Below, in pieces: positions 1 to 8,072 of a stretch of DNA of 36,496 nucleotides (position 1 is its first letter; every line of letters starts with the position of its first letter). Position numbers and translations under genes: made by a program. The stretch covers positions 1 through 36,496 of the forward strand of contig CAZRHT010000028.1 of assembly GCA_964599895.1 (NCBI GenBank), read 5' to 3'. The notes under the pieces were generated by a model that saw only the letters and a program-made list of their open reading frames with translations, did not search any database and had not been told where the DNA came from. Source of the DNA: UM-FILTER-49-7 sp964599895 (GTDB taxonomy: Bacteria > Acidobacteriota > Holophagae > Thermotomaculales > Thermotomaculaceae).

Positions 1-2
1 GG

Positions 3-2072
3 GAAGAAGATTTTTCGAAAACAAAGGTTCGGATGGATGAACTCCGGGAATCGGGCATCATGGATATGGAAAATCACCTGTATTCTCATCCTGAGGTCCT
101 TCAGGATTTGATAACTTCAGTGAAAATTACAGATGTAAATAAAGCCACGCTGGATATGTTCCATGCCATAGACAAAAGGACTCTCCTCCAGAACCTCGGG
201 AATGTTCGGCACTCTGAAGCGAGCAAAGTCTGGATTGAAGAATTATGTGCGCTTTATGAAGGTGCATCAGAATTCAGCAGAGAAGGAGTTGCCCGGACAT
301 TGGACGGGCGGGAAGTCTTTGGTCACTGGAGATTTTCTGTTCCGGAAGCATACCGGGAAAGCTGGGAAAAGGTGCTGGTTTCTATAACGGACATTTCAGA
401 CCGGTACAAAGTGGAAACACAGTTGAGAGAAAGTGAATCCAAATTTCGTACCTTGTTTGAACAATCTTCCGTTGCATTCAAAGTGGAGGATTTCAGTGTA
501 GTAAAGATCGAAATCGACAGGCTTCTGCAAGAGGGAATGGATAAACTTAAAAAGCGACTGTCCGAAGACTCGGAATTGCTGAAAAACCTGGCAGGAAAGG
601 TCAAAATAGTGTCAACAAATAGAGCCGCGCGGGATTTTCTGAGGGTTCCTACGGAGAAAATTGAATCGATGTCCCTTATTCAGCAGTTAACAGAGCGTTC
701 GCTGGCAACTTTTGGCAGGCAATTGATTGCTCTGCTTGAAGGGGCGAAACATTACGCCGGCGAGGGAGAGATTAGAACATTTGACGGGGAGCTGAAATAT
801 GTTATTGCACAGCTCAGCCTGATCGAAAAAGTTGAGGGTACGTGGGACCGGATGCTGATCTCCATTGTGGACTTGACGGAGAAGAAGTTGCTGGAAGAGG
901 AACAGAAGAAGCTTGAAGCCCGGTTGCGGCAGTCTCAGAAGCTGGAGACCGTGGGAACGCTGGCCGGTGGAATTGCCCATGACTTCAACAATATTCTAAC
1001 ACCTATTCTGGGATACAGCGAACTGGCGAGGATGGCAGTGCCGGATGATAGCCCCGTGGCGGATTATCTGGATCGGATTGAAACCGCTTCTTCCAGAGCA
1101 CGGACCCTGGTGAAACAAATGCTGGCCTTCAGCAGGCAGTCTGAAGAAGAAAAAGTGCCAATGAATCTGGCGCCTGTTGTAGAGGAGGTGGTCCAACTAG
1201 TTCGTTCGTCTATTCCTTCCACTATTGAAATCCAGACTGACGTAGACAAGGATGCGGGCGTAGTCGTCGCGGATGAAACCCAAATCCACCAGGTGATCTT
1301 GAATCTTTGCACCAATGCGGCCCAGGCAATGCCCTTCGGCGGGATGTTGACTATTTCTCTGAGGAAGGTAGAAATAAGCGAAAAGCCGGAAGCGAAGCTG
1401 GCAGGCTTGAAGCCGGGGCCTTACCTGTTGCTGGCTGTCCGTGATACAGGAACAGGGATGGACGAGGAAACGCTTCAACGGGTGTTCGACCCCTTCTTTA
1501 CGACGAAAGAAGTCGGAAAAGGCACAGGTCTCGGACTTTCCATGGTTCATGGAGTGGCGGCCAGCCACGGCGGTTGCTGCACTGCGGACAGCGAATTGGG
1601 GGAAGGAAGCACGTTTTGTGTCTATCTGCCCGTAATTGAATCGGATACAATGCAGACTTCTGCCAAAACACTCCGGGAAACAGAAGAGGTGGTGAAAGGA
1701 GCCGGGCGGGTGCTGATAGTGGATGATGATCCTGATGTACTGGATTTACACAGGGAAGTTCTGTTGGGAAATGGCTACCAGGTTCGGACATTTGCGAGCA
1801 GTGAGGCTGCGCTGGTAGAAGTGCAGACAAATCCGACGGATTATGACTTAATCGTGACGGATCTGACCATGCCGGGAATTACAGGGCTCCAACTGGCGGT
1901 AAGCGTTTACGAGGTTCGCAGTGATTTGCCGGTGATTCTTGTGACCGGATACAGGGAAGAATTGACTTCTGATATTCGAGATCGAACAGGTATCCGCAAG
2001 GTATTGATGAAGCCGGTAAACATCCAGAGACTCAGTGAAGCCGTCCGGGAAGTTCTGCAAGGAAATCCCTGA
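3..2072 (+). CDS. Hybrid sensor histidine kinase (PAS-PAS-HisKA-HATPase-receiver), 5' truncated
   Basis: Two tandem PAS-type sensor domains feed a kinase core and a C-terminal receiver. Residues are counted from the Met at base 33. The second PAS begins near residue 145 (FRTLFEQSS) and the H-box is GIAHDFNN with the phospho-acceptor His316. The N-box (NLCTNAAQAM), FDPFFTTK and GKGTGLGLS define the ATPase. The receiver starts near residue 560 (VLIVDDDPD) with Asp610 in VTDLTMPG and Lys in LMKPVN. The frame is open to the left edge, and EEDFSKTK upstream of and around base 33 aligns with VEDFSVVK at the start of the second PAS. The Met at 33 is therefore internal to PAS 1 and the real start lies outside the window. 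No membrane segment is visible, so the visible part is cytoplasmic. The signal is unknown. The H-box is of the DFNN type common in hybrid kinases that relay to a separate phosphotransfer protein. Confidence 0.92.
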   Translation, partial: EEDFSKTKVRMDELRESGIMDMENHLYSHPEVLQDLITSVKITDVNKATLDMFHAIDKRTLLQNLGNVRHSEASKVWIEELCALYEGASEFSREGVARTLDGREVFGHWRFSVPEAYRESWEKVLVSITDISDRYKVETQLRESESKFRTLFEQSSVAFKVEDFSVVKIEIDRLLQEGMDKLKKRLSEDSELLKNLAGKVKIVSTNRAARDFLRVPTEKIESMSLIQQLTERSLATFGRQLIALLEGAKHYAGEGEIRTFDGELKYVIAQLSLIEKVEGTWDRMLISIVDLTEKKLLEEEQKKLEARLRQSQKLETVGTLAGGIAHDFNNILTPILGYSELARMAVPDDSPVADYLDRIETASSRARTLVKQMLAFSRQSEEEKVPMNLAPVVEEVVQLVRSSIPSTIEIQTDVDKDAGVVVADETQIHQVILNLCTNAAQAMPFGGMLTISLRKVEISEKPEAKLAGLKPGPYLLLAVRDTGTGMDEETLQRVFDPFFTTKEVGKGTGLGLSMVHGVAASHGGCCTADSELGEGSTFCVYLPVIESDTMQTSAKTLRETEEVVKGAGRVLIVDDDPDVLDLHREVLLGNGYQVRTFASSEAALVEVQTNPTDYDLIVTDLTMPGITGLQLAVSVYEVRSDLPVILVTGYREELTSDIRDRTGIRKVLMKPVNIQRLSEAVREVLQGNP

Positions 2073-2099
2073 AGCTGGTCATGTGAATTAAGACGGAGC

Positions 2100-2125
2100 A
2101 AAAAAGGGCGGGAAATTTCCCGCCC
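2100..2125 (-). terminator. Rho-independent terminator (dcp side), possibly bidirectional
   Basis: Bases 2106-2125 form a perfect 20-bp GC-rich palindrome (GGGCGGGAAA/TTTCCCGCCC). On the minus strand it is followed by six T residues (the A run at 2100-2105), the classic intrinsic form, and it lies about 40 bases past the dcp stop. On the plus strand it is followed only by a loosely T-rich stretch, so it may also stop the histidine kinase transcript less efficiently. Confidence 0.85.
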
Positions 2126-2166
2126 CTTGTTGTATTTCAGAGTAATAGCTGTGGCCAGTGGCCGGA

Positions 2167-4281
2167 TTACTTGAACCCCTTACGTTTCAGGAGAGCGTCC
2201 ACTTTTGGGTCCCTTCCACGGAACCGGCGATAGAGCACCATGGGATCTTCGGTGTTACCACGGGAAAGCACATTGTCCCGGAATGATTTCGCCGTTGCAG
2301 GGTCAAACAGGCCATGTTCCTTGAAGGCGGCAAAAGCGTCAGCATCCAGCACAGCCGCCCAGATGTAGCTGTAGTAACCGGCATCATATCCTCCTGCAAA
2401 GGCGTGCCTGAAATAGGGACTGCGATAGCGTTCTACAATTTCCGGAATCAGATGGATTTTCTCCATGGATTTCTTTTCAAAATCCATGGGGTTTCCTTCA
2501 AATGGAGCAGTAATGGTATGCCAGTCCATGTCGAGGTAGGATGCTGCCATATATTCCCCGGTAATAAATCCCTGGTTGAATTTTCCGGCATTCTGGATTT
2601 TCTTGATCAGACTGTCAGGGATCACTTCTCCGGTTTTATAGTTTTTTGCGTAGAGTTTCAGAATTTGCGGATCGGTGGCCCAGTTTTCCATGAACTGAGA
2701 CGGCATTTCCACGAAGTCCCGGGGGACAGATGTCCCGGCCAGTTTCCGATAAGTGCAGTTGGACAGCAGACCATGAAGCGCATGTCCGAATTCGTGAAAC
2801 AGTGTTTGTACCTCGTCCAGGCTCAACAGGGATGGTATGGTAGCGGTGGGCTTGGTGAAATTGGTGACGTTGCTTATGATGGGCAGGATGTTCTTACCAT
2901 TTTCCCTGTGTTGCGGGCGGTAGGCATTCATCCAGGCCCCGCCACGCTTGCTTGGTCGGGGGAAATTGTCCGCGTAGTAAATGCCGATGGTTGTGCCGTC
3001 TGCTTCCTTCACTTCGTAGGCCTTCACATCCTTCTGATAAACCGGGATGTCCGGTCTCGGAGTAAAAGTAATGCCGTAGAGCTTGTTGGCCACCATGAAA
3101 GCGCCCTTTCGAACAGTTTCCAGCTCGAAATACGGCCGAAGTTCCGCATCATCCAGGTCGTATTTGGCTTTTCGGACCTTTTCAGAATAGAACCACCAAT
3201 CCCAGGGTTGAAGTTTGAACTTTCCGCCCTCCCTGTTGATGATTTTCTGCATATCGGCGACTTCCCGTTTTGCCGTTTCCATTGTTGGTTTCCATATCTG
3301 GTTCAGTAGTTTGTAAACGTTTTCCGGCGTCTTGGCAACGTTGTCTTCCAGTACATAAGCCGCGTGAGATTTGTACCCGAGAAGTTTTGCTCTTTCAAGC
3401 CGGAGGTTCACAAGTTTGACAATGTTTGCCTTGTTGTCCAGTTCGTCTCCATGGTTGCACTGATTGATGTATGCTTTAAAGATTTTCTCCCTGAGGGGAC
3501 GGTTTTTCGAATAGGTCAAAAAGGGTAGCATACTTGGCTTGTCAAGGGTGAAAACCCATTTCCCTTTCTCTCCTTTGGCTGCCTCAGCAGCGGCTTCCAC
3601 AACAGTATCGGGGAGGCCGGCCAGGTCAGATTTCTTATCAATAACCATCTTGAACCGGTTTACTTCTTTTCTGACATTGTCACCGAATGTCAGTTCCAGT
3701 ACGGCAATTTTCTGGTTGATGTCTTTGAGCTCTGCCTTGTCCTCCGAGTTAAGGTTTGCTCCGCCACGGACAAAATCTTTCCAGGTTTCTGTTACCAGGC
3801 GGAGTTGTTCCGGATTCAGGTTGAGCTTGTCTCTTTGCTTATATACAGCGTCCACACGCTTAAACAGTTTGTCGTTCATCATGATGTCATCATGTAGGGC
3901 TGACAACTTTGGTGCCACCTCCTGGGCTATTTTCTGGAGGGTGTCATTGGTATCTGCCGATGTGAGGTTAAAGAAAACACCGCCCACTTTTTCGAGTAGC
4001 TTCCCGGCCCCGTCCAGTGCGACGAGGGTGTTCTCAAATGTCGGTTCCGCAGTACTGTTGGTGATGGCAGCGACTTCCTTGCGTTTCGCCGCGATAGCTT
4101 CAGTGAAAGCGGGCAAATAGTCGCTGTCTTTTATCTTGTCAAAGGGTGGGACGCCAAATGGAGTGTTCCAGGCTTCAAGAAACGGATTCACGCGGCCTCC
4201 TTCGGTTTTTGCTTTTTCCGGTGCTGTGGTGCACGCAGCCAGCAGTAGTGCCGGCACTAAGAAAATCAGGATTTTTTTCAT
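2167..4281 (-). CDS. dcp: M3-family zinc metallopeptidase (peptidyl-dipeptidase Dcp type), predicted lipoprotein
   Basis: A 704-residue thermolysin-like zinc peptidase of family M3. The zinc site is HEFGHALH at residues 496-503 (ligands His496 and His500, general base Glu497), with a third ligand at about Glu525 in DFVEMPSQ. Length and overall sequence match peptidyl-dipeptidase Dcp, which removes C-terminal dipeptides from oligopeptides. The start at 4281 was chosen because it gives a textbook lipoprotein signal (MKKILIFLVPALLLAAC, lipobox LAAC) and has AAGGGGAG upstream; a start at 4344 would add 21 residues ahead of the signal. The mature protein is probably tethered in the envelope, unlike cytoplasmic E. 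coli Dcp. It is monocistronic, with its own promoter and terminator, and divergent from the efflux operon. Exact cleavage mode (dipeptidase or oligopeptidase) is not decided by sequence. Confidence 0.93.
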   Translation of the reverse strand: MKKILIFLVPALLLAACTTAPEKAKTEGGRVNPFLEAWNTPFGVPPFDKIKDSDYLPAFTEAIAAKRKEVAAITNSTAEPTFENTLVALDGAGKLLEKVGGVFFNLTSADTNDTLQKIAQEVAPKLSALHDDIMMNDKLFKRVDAVYKQRDKLNLNPEQLRLVTETWKDFVRGGANLNSEDKAELKDINQKIAVLELTFGDNVRKEVNRFKMVIDKKSDLAGLPDTVVEAAAEAAKGEKGKWVFTLDKPSMLPFLTYSKNRPLREKIFKAYINQCNHGDELDNKANIVKLVNLRLERAKLLGYKSHAAYVLEDNVAKTPENVYKLLNQIWKPTMETAKREVADMQKIINREGGKFKLQPWDWWFYSEKVRKAKYDLDDAELRPYFELETVRKGAFMVANKLYGITFTPRPDIPVYQKDVKAYEVKEADGTTIGIYYADNFPRPSKRGGAWMNAYRPQHRENGKNILPIISNVTNFTKPTATIPSLLSLDEVQTLFHEFGHALHGLLSNCTYRKLAGTSVPRDFVEMPSQFMENWATDPQILKLYAKNYKTGEVIPDSLIKKIQNAGKFNQGFITGEYMAASYLDMDWHTITAPFEGNPMDFEKKSMEKIHLIPEIVERYRSPYFRHAFAGGYDAGYYSYIWAAVLDADAFAAFKEHGLFDPATAKSFRDNVLSRGNTEDPMVLYRRFRGRDPKVDALLKRKGFK

Positions 4282-4323
4282 GCAATTTCTCCCCTTCTGG
4301 ATTTGTAAATTCACAACGACACT

Positions 4324-4352
4324 ATGATACATTTTTCTGTTCAAAATGTCAT
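4324..4352 (-). promoter_or_regulatory. Sigma-70 promoter for dcp
   Basis: Reading the minus strand, ATGACA (4352-4347) and TATCAT (4329-4324) each match the -35 and -10 consensus at five of six positions and are separated by exactly 17 bases. The predicted start site lies about 35 bases before the dcp ATG. Confidence 0.6.
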
Positions 4353-4379
4353 GTAATCGAAGAATCAGGTTGAAGAGCT

Positions 4380-4419
4380 TTTACTTCATTGAGTAAATGA
4401 GAACGGGTTGAGACCCGTT
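4380..4419. promoter_or_regulatory. Inverted repeats between divergent dcp and efflux promoters
   Basis: Two inverted repeats lie back to back: TTTACT-N6-AGTAAA (4380-4397) and AACGGGT-TGAG-ACCCGTT (4402-4419). They sit between the two promoters, the second ending 14 bases before the -35 box of the efflux operon. Neither is followed by a T run on either strand, so they look more like protein-binding sites than terminators. The binding protein is unknown. Confidence 0.4.
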
Positions 4420-4433
4420 TCAGAAAAAAAATG

Positions 4434-4462
4434 TTGACAAGAACTCCGACCCGCCCTATATT
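4434..4462 (+). promoter_or_regulatory. Sigma-70 promoter of the TetR/efflux operon
   Basis: A perfect TTGACA (4434-4439), a 17-base spacer and TATATT (4457-4462, five of six matches). The predicted start site near 4469 falls just upstream of the palindromic operator, so a bound repressor would block initiation or promoter clearance. Confidence 0.8.
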
Positions 4463-4474
4463 AAAACATAAGTG

Positions 4475-4507
4475 AACTAACTGGTTAGTTAAACCTGCCG
4501 GTTAGTT
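4475..4507 (+). promoter_or_regulatory. Probable TetR-family operator: palindrome plus extra half-site
   Basis: AACTAAC-TG-GTTAGTT (4475-4490) is a perfect 7+7 inverted repeat with a 2-base centre. The half-site GGTTAGTT recurs at 4500-4507, 17 bases on. The element lies between the predicted transcription start and the regulator's ribosome-binding site, the usual place for autorepression by the TetR-family protein encoded immediately downstream. Confidence 0.65.
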
Positions 4508-4519
4508 GGGGAGAGAGTG

Positions 4520-5176
4520 ATGGATATGAAAGAAAAAAAGAGAGATTCAGAGAGGACGATTAAGACCATTCTGGAGCGAGCGATGGAGGAGTTCGCAGTA
4601 CTCGGCTTCGAAGGGGCTCGCATGGACTCAATCGCTGAGGCCGCCGGCGTGAATAAGGCCACCATTTACTATCATGTGGGCGGCAAGGATGCGTTGTACG
4701 AAATGGTGATTGTTCAGTTGTTGGGCGGCCTGGTGGATGAACTGATTGACGCGGTTCAGCAGGAGCATGACCCGGTATCCCAGCTACGGGTCTACGTCCG
4801 TTCGGTTGTGAGCAATATTACTGAACGATCCTGTGTCGGGAAAGTCCTGCTGAGGGAGTTTCTCTCCGAGGGGAAACATCTGCCTCCGGCGATTGCGAAG
4901 GATATGGAACGTCTGCTTGGGCTGTTGGAGGGAATCCTGACCCGCGGATATCAGGCTGGCGTATTTGTTAAAGCGATTCCGTTTGCGGTACATTTTATGG
5001 TTGTTGGCGCCAGCATGTTGTACAAAGTGACGGCACCTGCCAGAGAACATGTACCGATAATGATAGAACTCGCCAGAAAGTTGGGTGTCCCAGATACCCG
5101 CGAGATTTCAAATGAATTGGAAGAGAGAATTCTGAGATCTATTTTAACGACAAATTCGGATGGAGGGCTTGAATGA
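4520..5176 (+). CDS. TetR/AcrR-family transcriptional regulator (CecR-like by context)
   Basis: A 218-residue TetR-family repressor. The N-terminal helix-turn-helix covers about residues 15-62 (LGFEGARMDSIAEAAGVNKATIYYHVGGKDALY); the rest is an all-helical ligand and dimer domain whose ligand cannot be read from sequence. It is the first gene of the efflux operon and overlaps the adaptor gene by four bases (ATGA). In E. coli the same position beside ybhGFSR is held by CecR, so autoregulation and control of the pump are likely, probably through the palindrome at 4475-4507. ATG 4520 was preferred over the adjacent GTG 4517 because GGGGAG at 4508-4513 gives better spacing. Confidence 0.9.
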   Translation: MDMKEKKRDSERTIKTILERAMEEFAVLGFEGARMDSIAEAAGVNKATIYYHVGGKDALYEMVIVQLLGGLVDELIDAVQQEHDPVSQLRVYVRSVVSNITERSCVGKVLLREFLSEGKHLPPAIAKDMERLLGLLEGILTRGYQAGVFVKAIPFAVHFMVVGASMLYKVTAPAREHVPIMIELARKLGVPDTREISNELEERILRSILTTNSDGGLE

Positions 5177-6150
5177 AGAAGAAGATCATACCTGTACTAA
5201 TTGTGTTGATTGCTGTTGGGGCATGGGCTGTATTGCACCTGAACAAGAACGGCAATGATACAGGGCTCAAGGTGTCCGGCAATATAGAGGTGACTGACAC
5301 TGTGCTGAGCTTTCGGATACCCGGCCGTGTTACCGAGAGGCTGGTGTCAGAAGGCGATACCCTGACCAAAGGGCAGATGGTTGCGCAACTGGATACGACA
5401 GAACTGGAACAGCAGGCCTCCTTGCGGGAAGCAGAGGTTGAGGTAGCCCAGGCGGCTCTTTCGGAACTGGAGAACGGATTCAGGATTGAAGATGTCCGTG
5501 CAGCCGGTCAGAGAGTAAAGGCTGCGAAGGCCGACAACGAACGGGCAAAGCAGAATTTCGAGCGCGGTAAGAAGTTGCTGGCTCGGGATGTGATATCGCA
5601 GCAGGAATTTGAACAGCTGGAAGCAGCAAACCGGGTCAGTGAAGCTCGATTGAAGGAAGCCCAGGAGCAGTTAAAGCGGTTCAAAAGCGGTCCAAGAAAG
5701 GAACAGATAGAGCAGGCCAGTGCCCGTGTTAAGCAGGCAAAGGACGGACTTAAGCTGGCACGGACCCAGTTGACATATGCCAGACTGATATCTCCGATTG
5801 CCGGTGTTGTTCTTTCAGACAGCGTTGAAAGCGGAGAATATGTGAATCCCGGGACACCCGTGGTGACGGTAGGGGACCTGAAGCAGGTCTGGTTGCGGGC
5901 TTATGTCAGCGAGACCGACCTGGGGCGGATCAAACTGGGTCAGAAAGTGGCAATCAAAACAGACGCCTTTGCGGATAAAACATTCAACGGAAAGATTACG
6001 TTTATTTCGTCTGAAGCTGAATTCACACCACGGATGGTGCAGACCCACAAGGAAAGAGTAAAGCTCGTCTACCGCATCAAAGTGACTGTGGATAATCCCG
6101 ATCAACTCCTGAAGCCGGGCATGCCGGCAGATGGCCAGATTGTGTTGTGA
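5173..6150 (+). CDS. HlyD-family periplasmic adaptor (membrane fusion protein), YbhG-like
   Basis: A 325-residue membrane fusion protein that would link the inner-membrane ABC transporter to the outer-membrane channel. It has an N-terminal membrane anchor (residues 3-19), then a biotinyl-lipoyl half-domain (VSGNIEVTDTVLSFRIPGRV). A long alpha-helical hairpin of coiled-coil character follows (about residues 75-195), then the second lipoyl half (TYARLISPIAGVVLS) and a beta-barrel region with the YbhG-like stretch FTPRMVQTHKERVKLVY. Length is typical for YbhG. It overlaps the regulator by four bases and precedes the two ATPases. Confidence 0.9.
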   Translation: MKKKIIPVLIVLIAVGAWAVLHLNKNGNDTGLKVSGNIEVTDTVLSFRIPGRVTERLVSEGDTLTKGQMVAQLDTTELEQQASLREAEVEVAQAALSELENGFRIEDVRAAGQRVKAAKADNERAKQNFERGKKLLARDVISQQEFEQLEAANRVSEARLKEAQEQLKRFKSGPRKEQIEQASARVKQAKDGLKLARTQLTYARLISPIAGVVLSDSVESGEYVNPGTPVVTVGDLKQVWLRAYVSETDLGRIKLGQKVAIKTDAFADKTFNGKITFISSEAEFTPRMVQTHKERVKLVYRIKVTVDNPDQLLKPGMPADGQIVL

Positions 6151-6160
6151 TAGTACAGCC

Positions 6161-7102
6161 ATGACAGCAATTTCCACTCGAGGATTGACACGACATTTCA
6201 ATGATCTTGTGGCCGTCAAGGATATCAGTCTTGATGTCAGGCAGGGAGAAATATTTGGACTGGTTGGACCGGACGGTGCAGGCAAAACCACAACGATGCG
6301 CATGTTGACTGGCATTCTTGAACCCACTTCCGGGACAGCCTCTGTGGCCGGTTACGATATCGTTCAGGCATCGGAGCAACTGAAAGAACATATCGGTTAT
6401 ATGAGTCAGCGTTTCGGTTTATACATGGACCTGACCGTCATGGAAAATATCCGGTTCTACGCCGATGTATACATGGTGCCGAAAAAGAAGCGGGCCGCTC
6501 AATACGAAAAACTCCTGTCGTTCAGCAACCTGACGCCATTCAAGGACCGGCTGGCTGGTCAGCTCTCCGGTGGCATGAAACAGAAACTGGGTTTGGCGTG
6601 TGCATTGATCCATACTCCCACCGTTCTTTTTCTCGATGAACCAACCAATGGGGTAGATCCCGTGTCCAGAAGAGATTTCTGGCGCATTCTCTATCAATTG
6701 CTGAAGGATGGAGTGACGATCTTCTTTTCCACCGCGTATCTTGATGAGGCCGAGCGGTGCAGCCGTCTGGCCCTGATGCACCGGGGAGAATTGCTGCAGG
6801 TTGGATCACCTGACGAAATCAAGAAGTCGATTCAATCCGATGTTGTTCAACTGACGCTGGCGGATTCCCGGACAGCCCGGAATGTGTTGAGGGAGGCATA
6901 CCCGGATCTGAAATTGAGCCTTTACGGTGAAAAAATTCATGTTTTGAGCCGGGATACGGAATCCACGATACCGGACGTGACCACGGCCCTGAAATCGGCG
7001 GGTATATCCATTTTAAACACACGGGTCGTGGATCCGATGCTTGAAGATGTATTCATTGAATTGACGGCAGATGGGAAAAGGTCTGAGGTGCACCATGCAT
7101 GA
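6161..7102 (+). CDS. ABC transporter ATPase, first NBD (equivalent to N-terminal half of YbhF)
   Basis: A 313-residue nucleotide-binding domain of an ABC-2 type exporter. Walker A is GPDGAGKTT with Lys42, the signature is LSGG with Ser136, and Walker B is VLFLDEP. The H-loop histidine is replaced by Ala192 in FFSTAYLDEAE. The unusual GPDGAGKT Walker A is characteristic of the N-terminal half of YbhF, a protein in which two NBDs are fused; here this half is a separate gene. ATG 6161 was chosen because family similarity begins there; an upstream in-frame ATG at 6131 would overlap the adaptor gene. No strong Shine-Dalgarno sequence is visible, suggesting translational coupling. The gene overlaps the next ATPase gene by eight bases. 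Confidence 0.9.
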   Translation: MTAISTRGLTRHFNDLVAVKDISLDVRQGEIFGLVGPDGAGKTTTMRMLTGILEPTSGTASVAGYDIVQASEQLKEHIGYMSQRFGLYMDLTVMENIRFYADVYMVPKKKRAAQYEKLLSFSNLTPFKDRLAGQLSGGMKQKLGLACALIHTPTVLFLDEPTNGVDPVSRRDFWRILYQLLKDGVTIFFSTAYLDEAERCSRLALMHRGELLQVGSPDEIKKSIQSDVVQLTLADSRTARNVLREAYPDLKLSLYGEKIHVLSRDTESTIPDVTTALKSAGISILNTRVVDPMLEDVFIELTADGKRSEVHHA

Positions 7103-8072
7103 AGCAGCTTTCCAGGGAGAAATTGCGGTTCAGGTTAAAAACCTGGAGCGTCGTTTCGGTGATTTCGTCGCGGTAGATCGGATTTCTTTCGAGGTAAAGC
7201 GCGGAGAGATTTTTGGTTTTCTTGGTCCCAACGGTGCCGGCAAGTCTACGACGATACGTATGCTTTGTGGTATTCTTCGGCCCACCTCGGGTGAAGGCCA
7301 TGTGGCTGGTCTTGACATTATGAAGCAGACCGAACTGATCAAGACGCGAATTGGCTACATGAGCCAGAAATTTTCTCTGTACGATGATTTGAAAGTCGAA
7401 GAAAATATTGATTTTTTCAGCGGCATTTATCAAATAGCGCCGGAACGCCAGAAGGCCAGAAAGGAATGGGTTCTGGAGATGGCAGGGCTGGTTGATCGCC
7501 GGGACACGAGAACGGGTCTCTTGCCGGGTGGCGTTAAGCAACGTCTGGCCCTTGGATGCGCAGTCCTCCATGAACCGGATATTCTATTCCTGGATGAACC
7601 GACCTCCGGTGTTGACCCCGAAAATCGGCGTCAGTTCTGGGATCTGATCAACGAGACTTCAGAGCAGGGTGTGACCGTTTTTGTGACCACGCACTACATG
7701 GATGAAGCGGAATACTGTAACCGGATCGGATTGATCTATCGGGGCAAGCTGATTGCGCTGGGAACGCCTGAGCGGTTGAAGAAGGAGCAGATGCAGGACT
7801 GTCTGCTTGAAGTTATCTGTGACCGTCCCCATGATGCCCTGGAGATCCTTGAAACGCATCCCGCTGTTCAGGACGGTGCTCTGTTCGGAAATGGGCTTCA
7901 CCTGATGGTCAAGGACCCGGCGGCCTGCGCCGGACCACTGCGCGCATTTCTCCAGGAAAAGGGATTTACTGTGACACGTGCGGAGCGGATTGTACCATCT
8001 CTGGAGGATGTATTTGTTTCCCTGATTGAAGAGAACGACCGTATGAATGGCACTGGCGGAGAGAAGTCATGA
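7095..8072 (+). CDS. ABC transporter ATPase, second NBD (equivalent to C-terminal half of YbhF)
   Basis: A 325-residue nucleotide-binding domain expected to pair with the previous one. Walker A is GPNGAGKST, Walker B is ILFLDEP, and the H-loop His200 is present in TTHYMDEAE. The signature is changed from LSGG to LPGG (Pro144). The C-terminal region resembles the accessory domain of ABC-2 ATPases. ATG 7095 has GAGGTG five bases upstream; an ATG at 7071 would enlarge the overlap with the preceding gene. It overlaps the permease gene by four bases (ATGA). One consensus and one degenerate ATP site would result from pairing with the first NBD. Confidence 0.9.
   Translation: MHEAAFQGEIAVQVKNLERRFGDFVAVDRISFEVKRGEIFGFLGPNGAGKSTTIRMLCGILRPTSGEGHVAGLDIMKQTELIKTRIGYMSQKFSLYDDLKVEENIDFFSGIYQIAPERQKARKEWVLEMAGLVDRRDTRTGLLPGGVKQRLALGCAVLHEPDILFLDEPTSGVDPENRRQFWDLINETSEQGVTVFVTTHYMDEAEYCNRIGLIYRGKLIALGTPERLKKEQMQDCLLEVICDRPHDALEILETHPAVQDGALFGNGLHLMVKDPAACAGPLRAFLQEKGFTVTRAERIVPSLEDVFVSLIEENDRMNGTGGEKS

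Noticed and set aside
2314..3309. 331-codon open frame on the plus strand
   Set aside because: It lies entirely antisense to the well-supported dcp gene, has no recognisable domain and no ribosome-binding site; it is a shadow frame.
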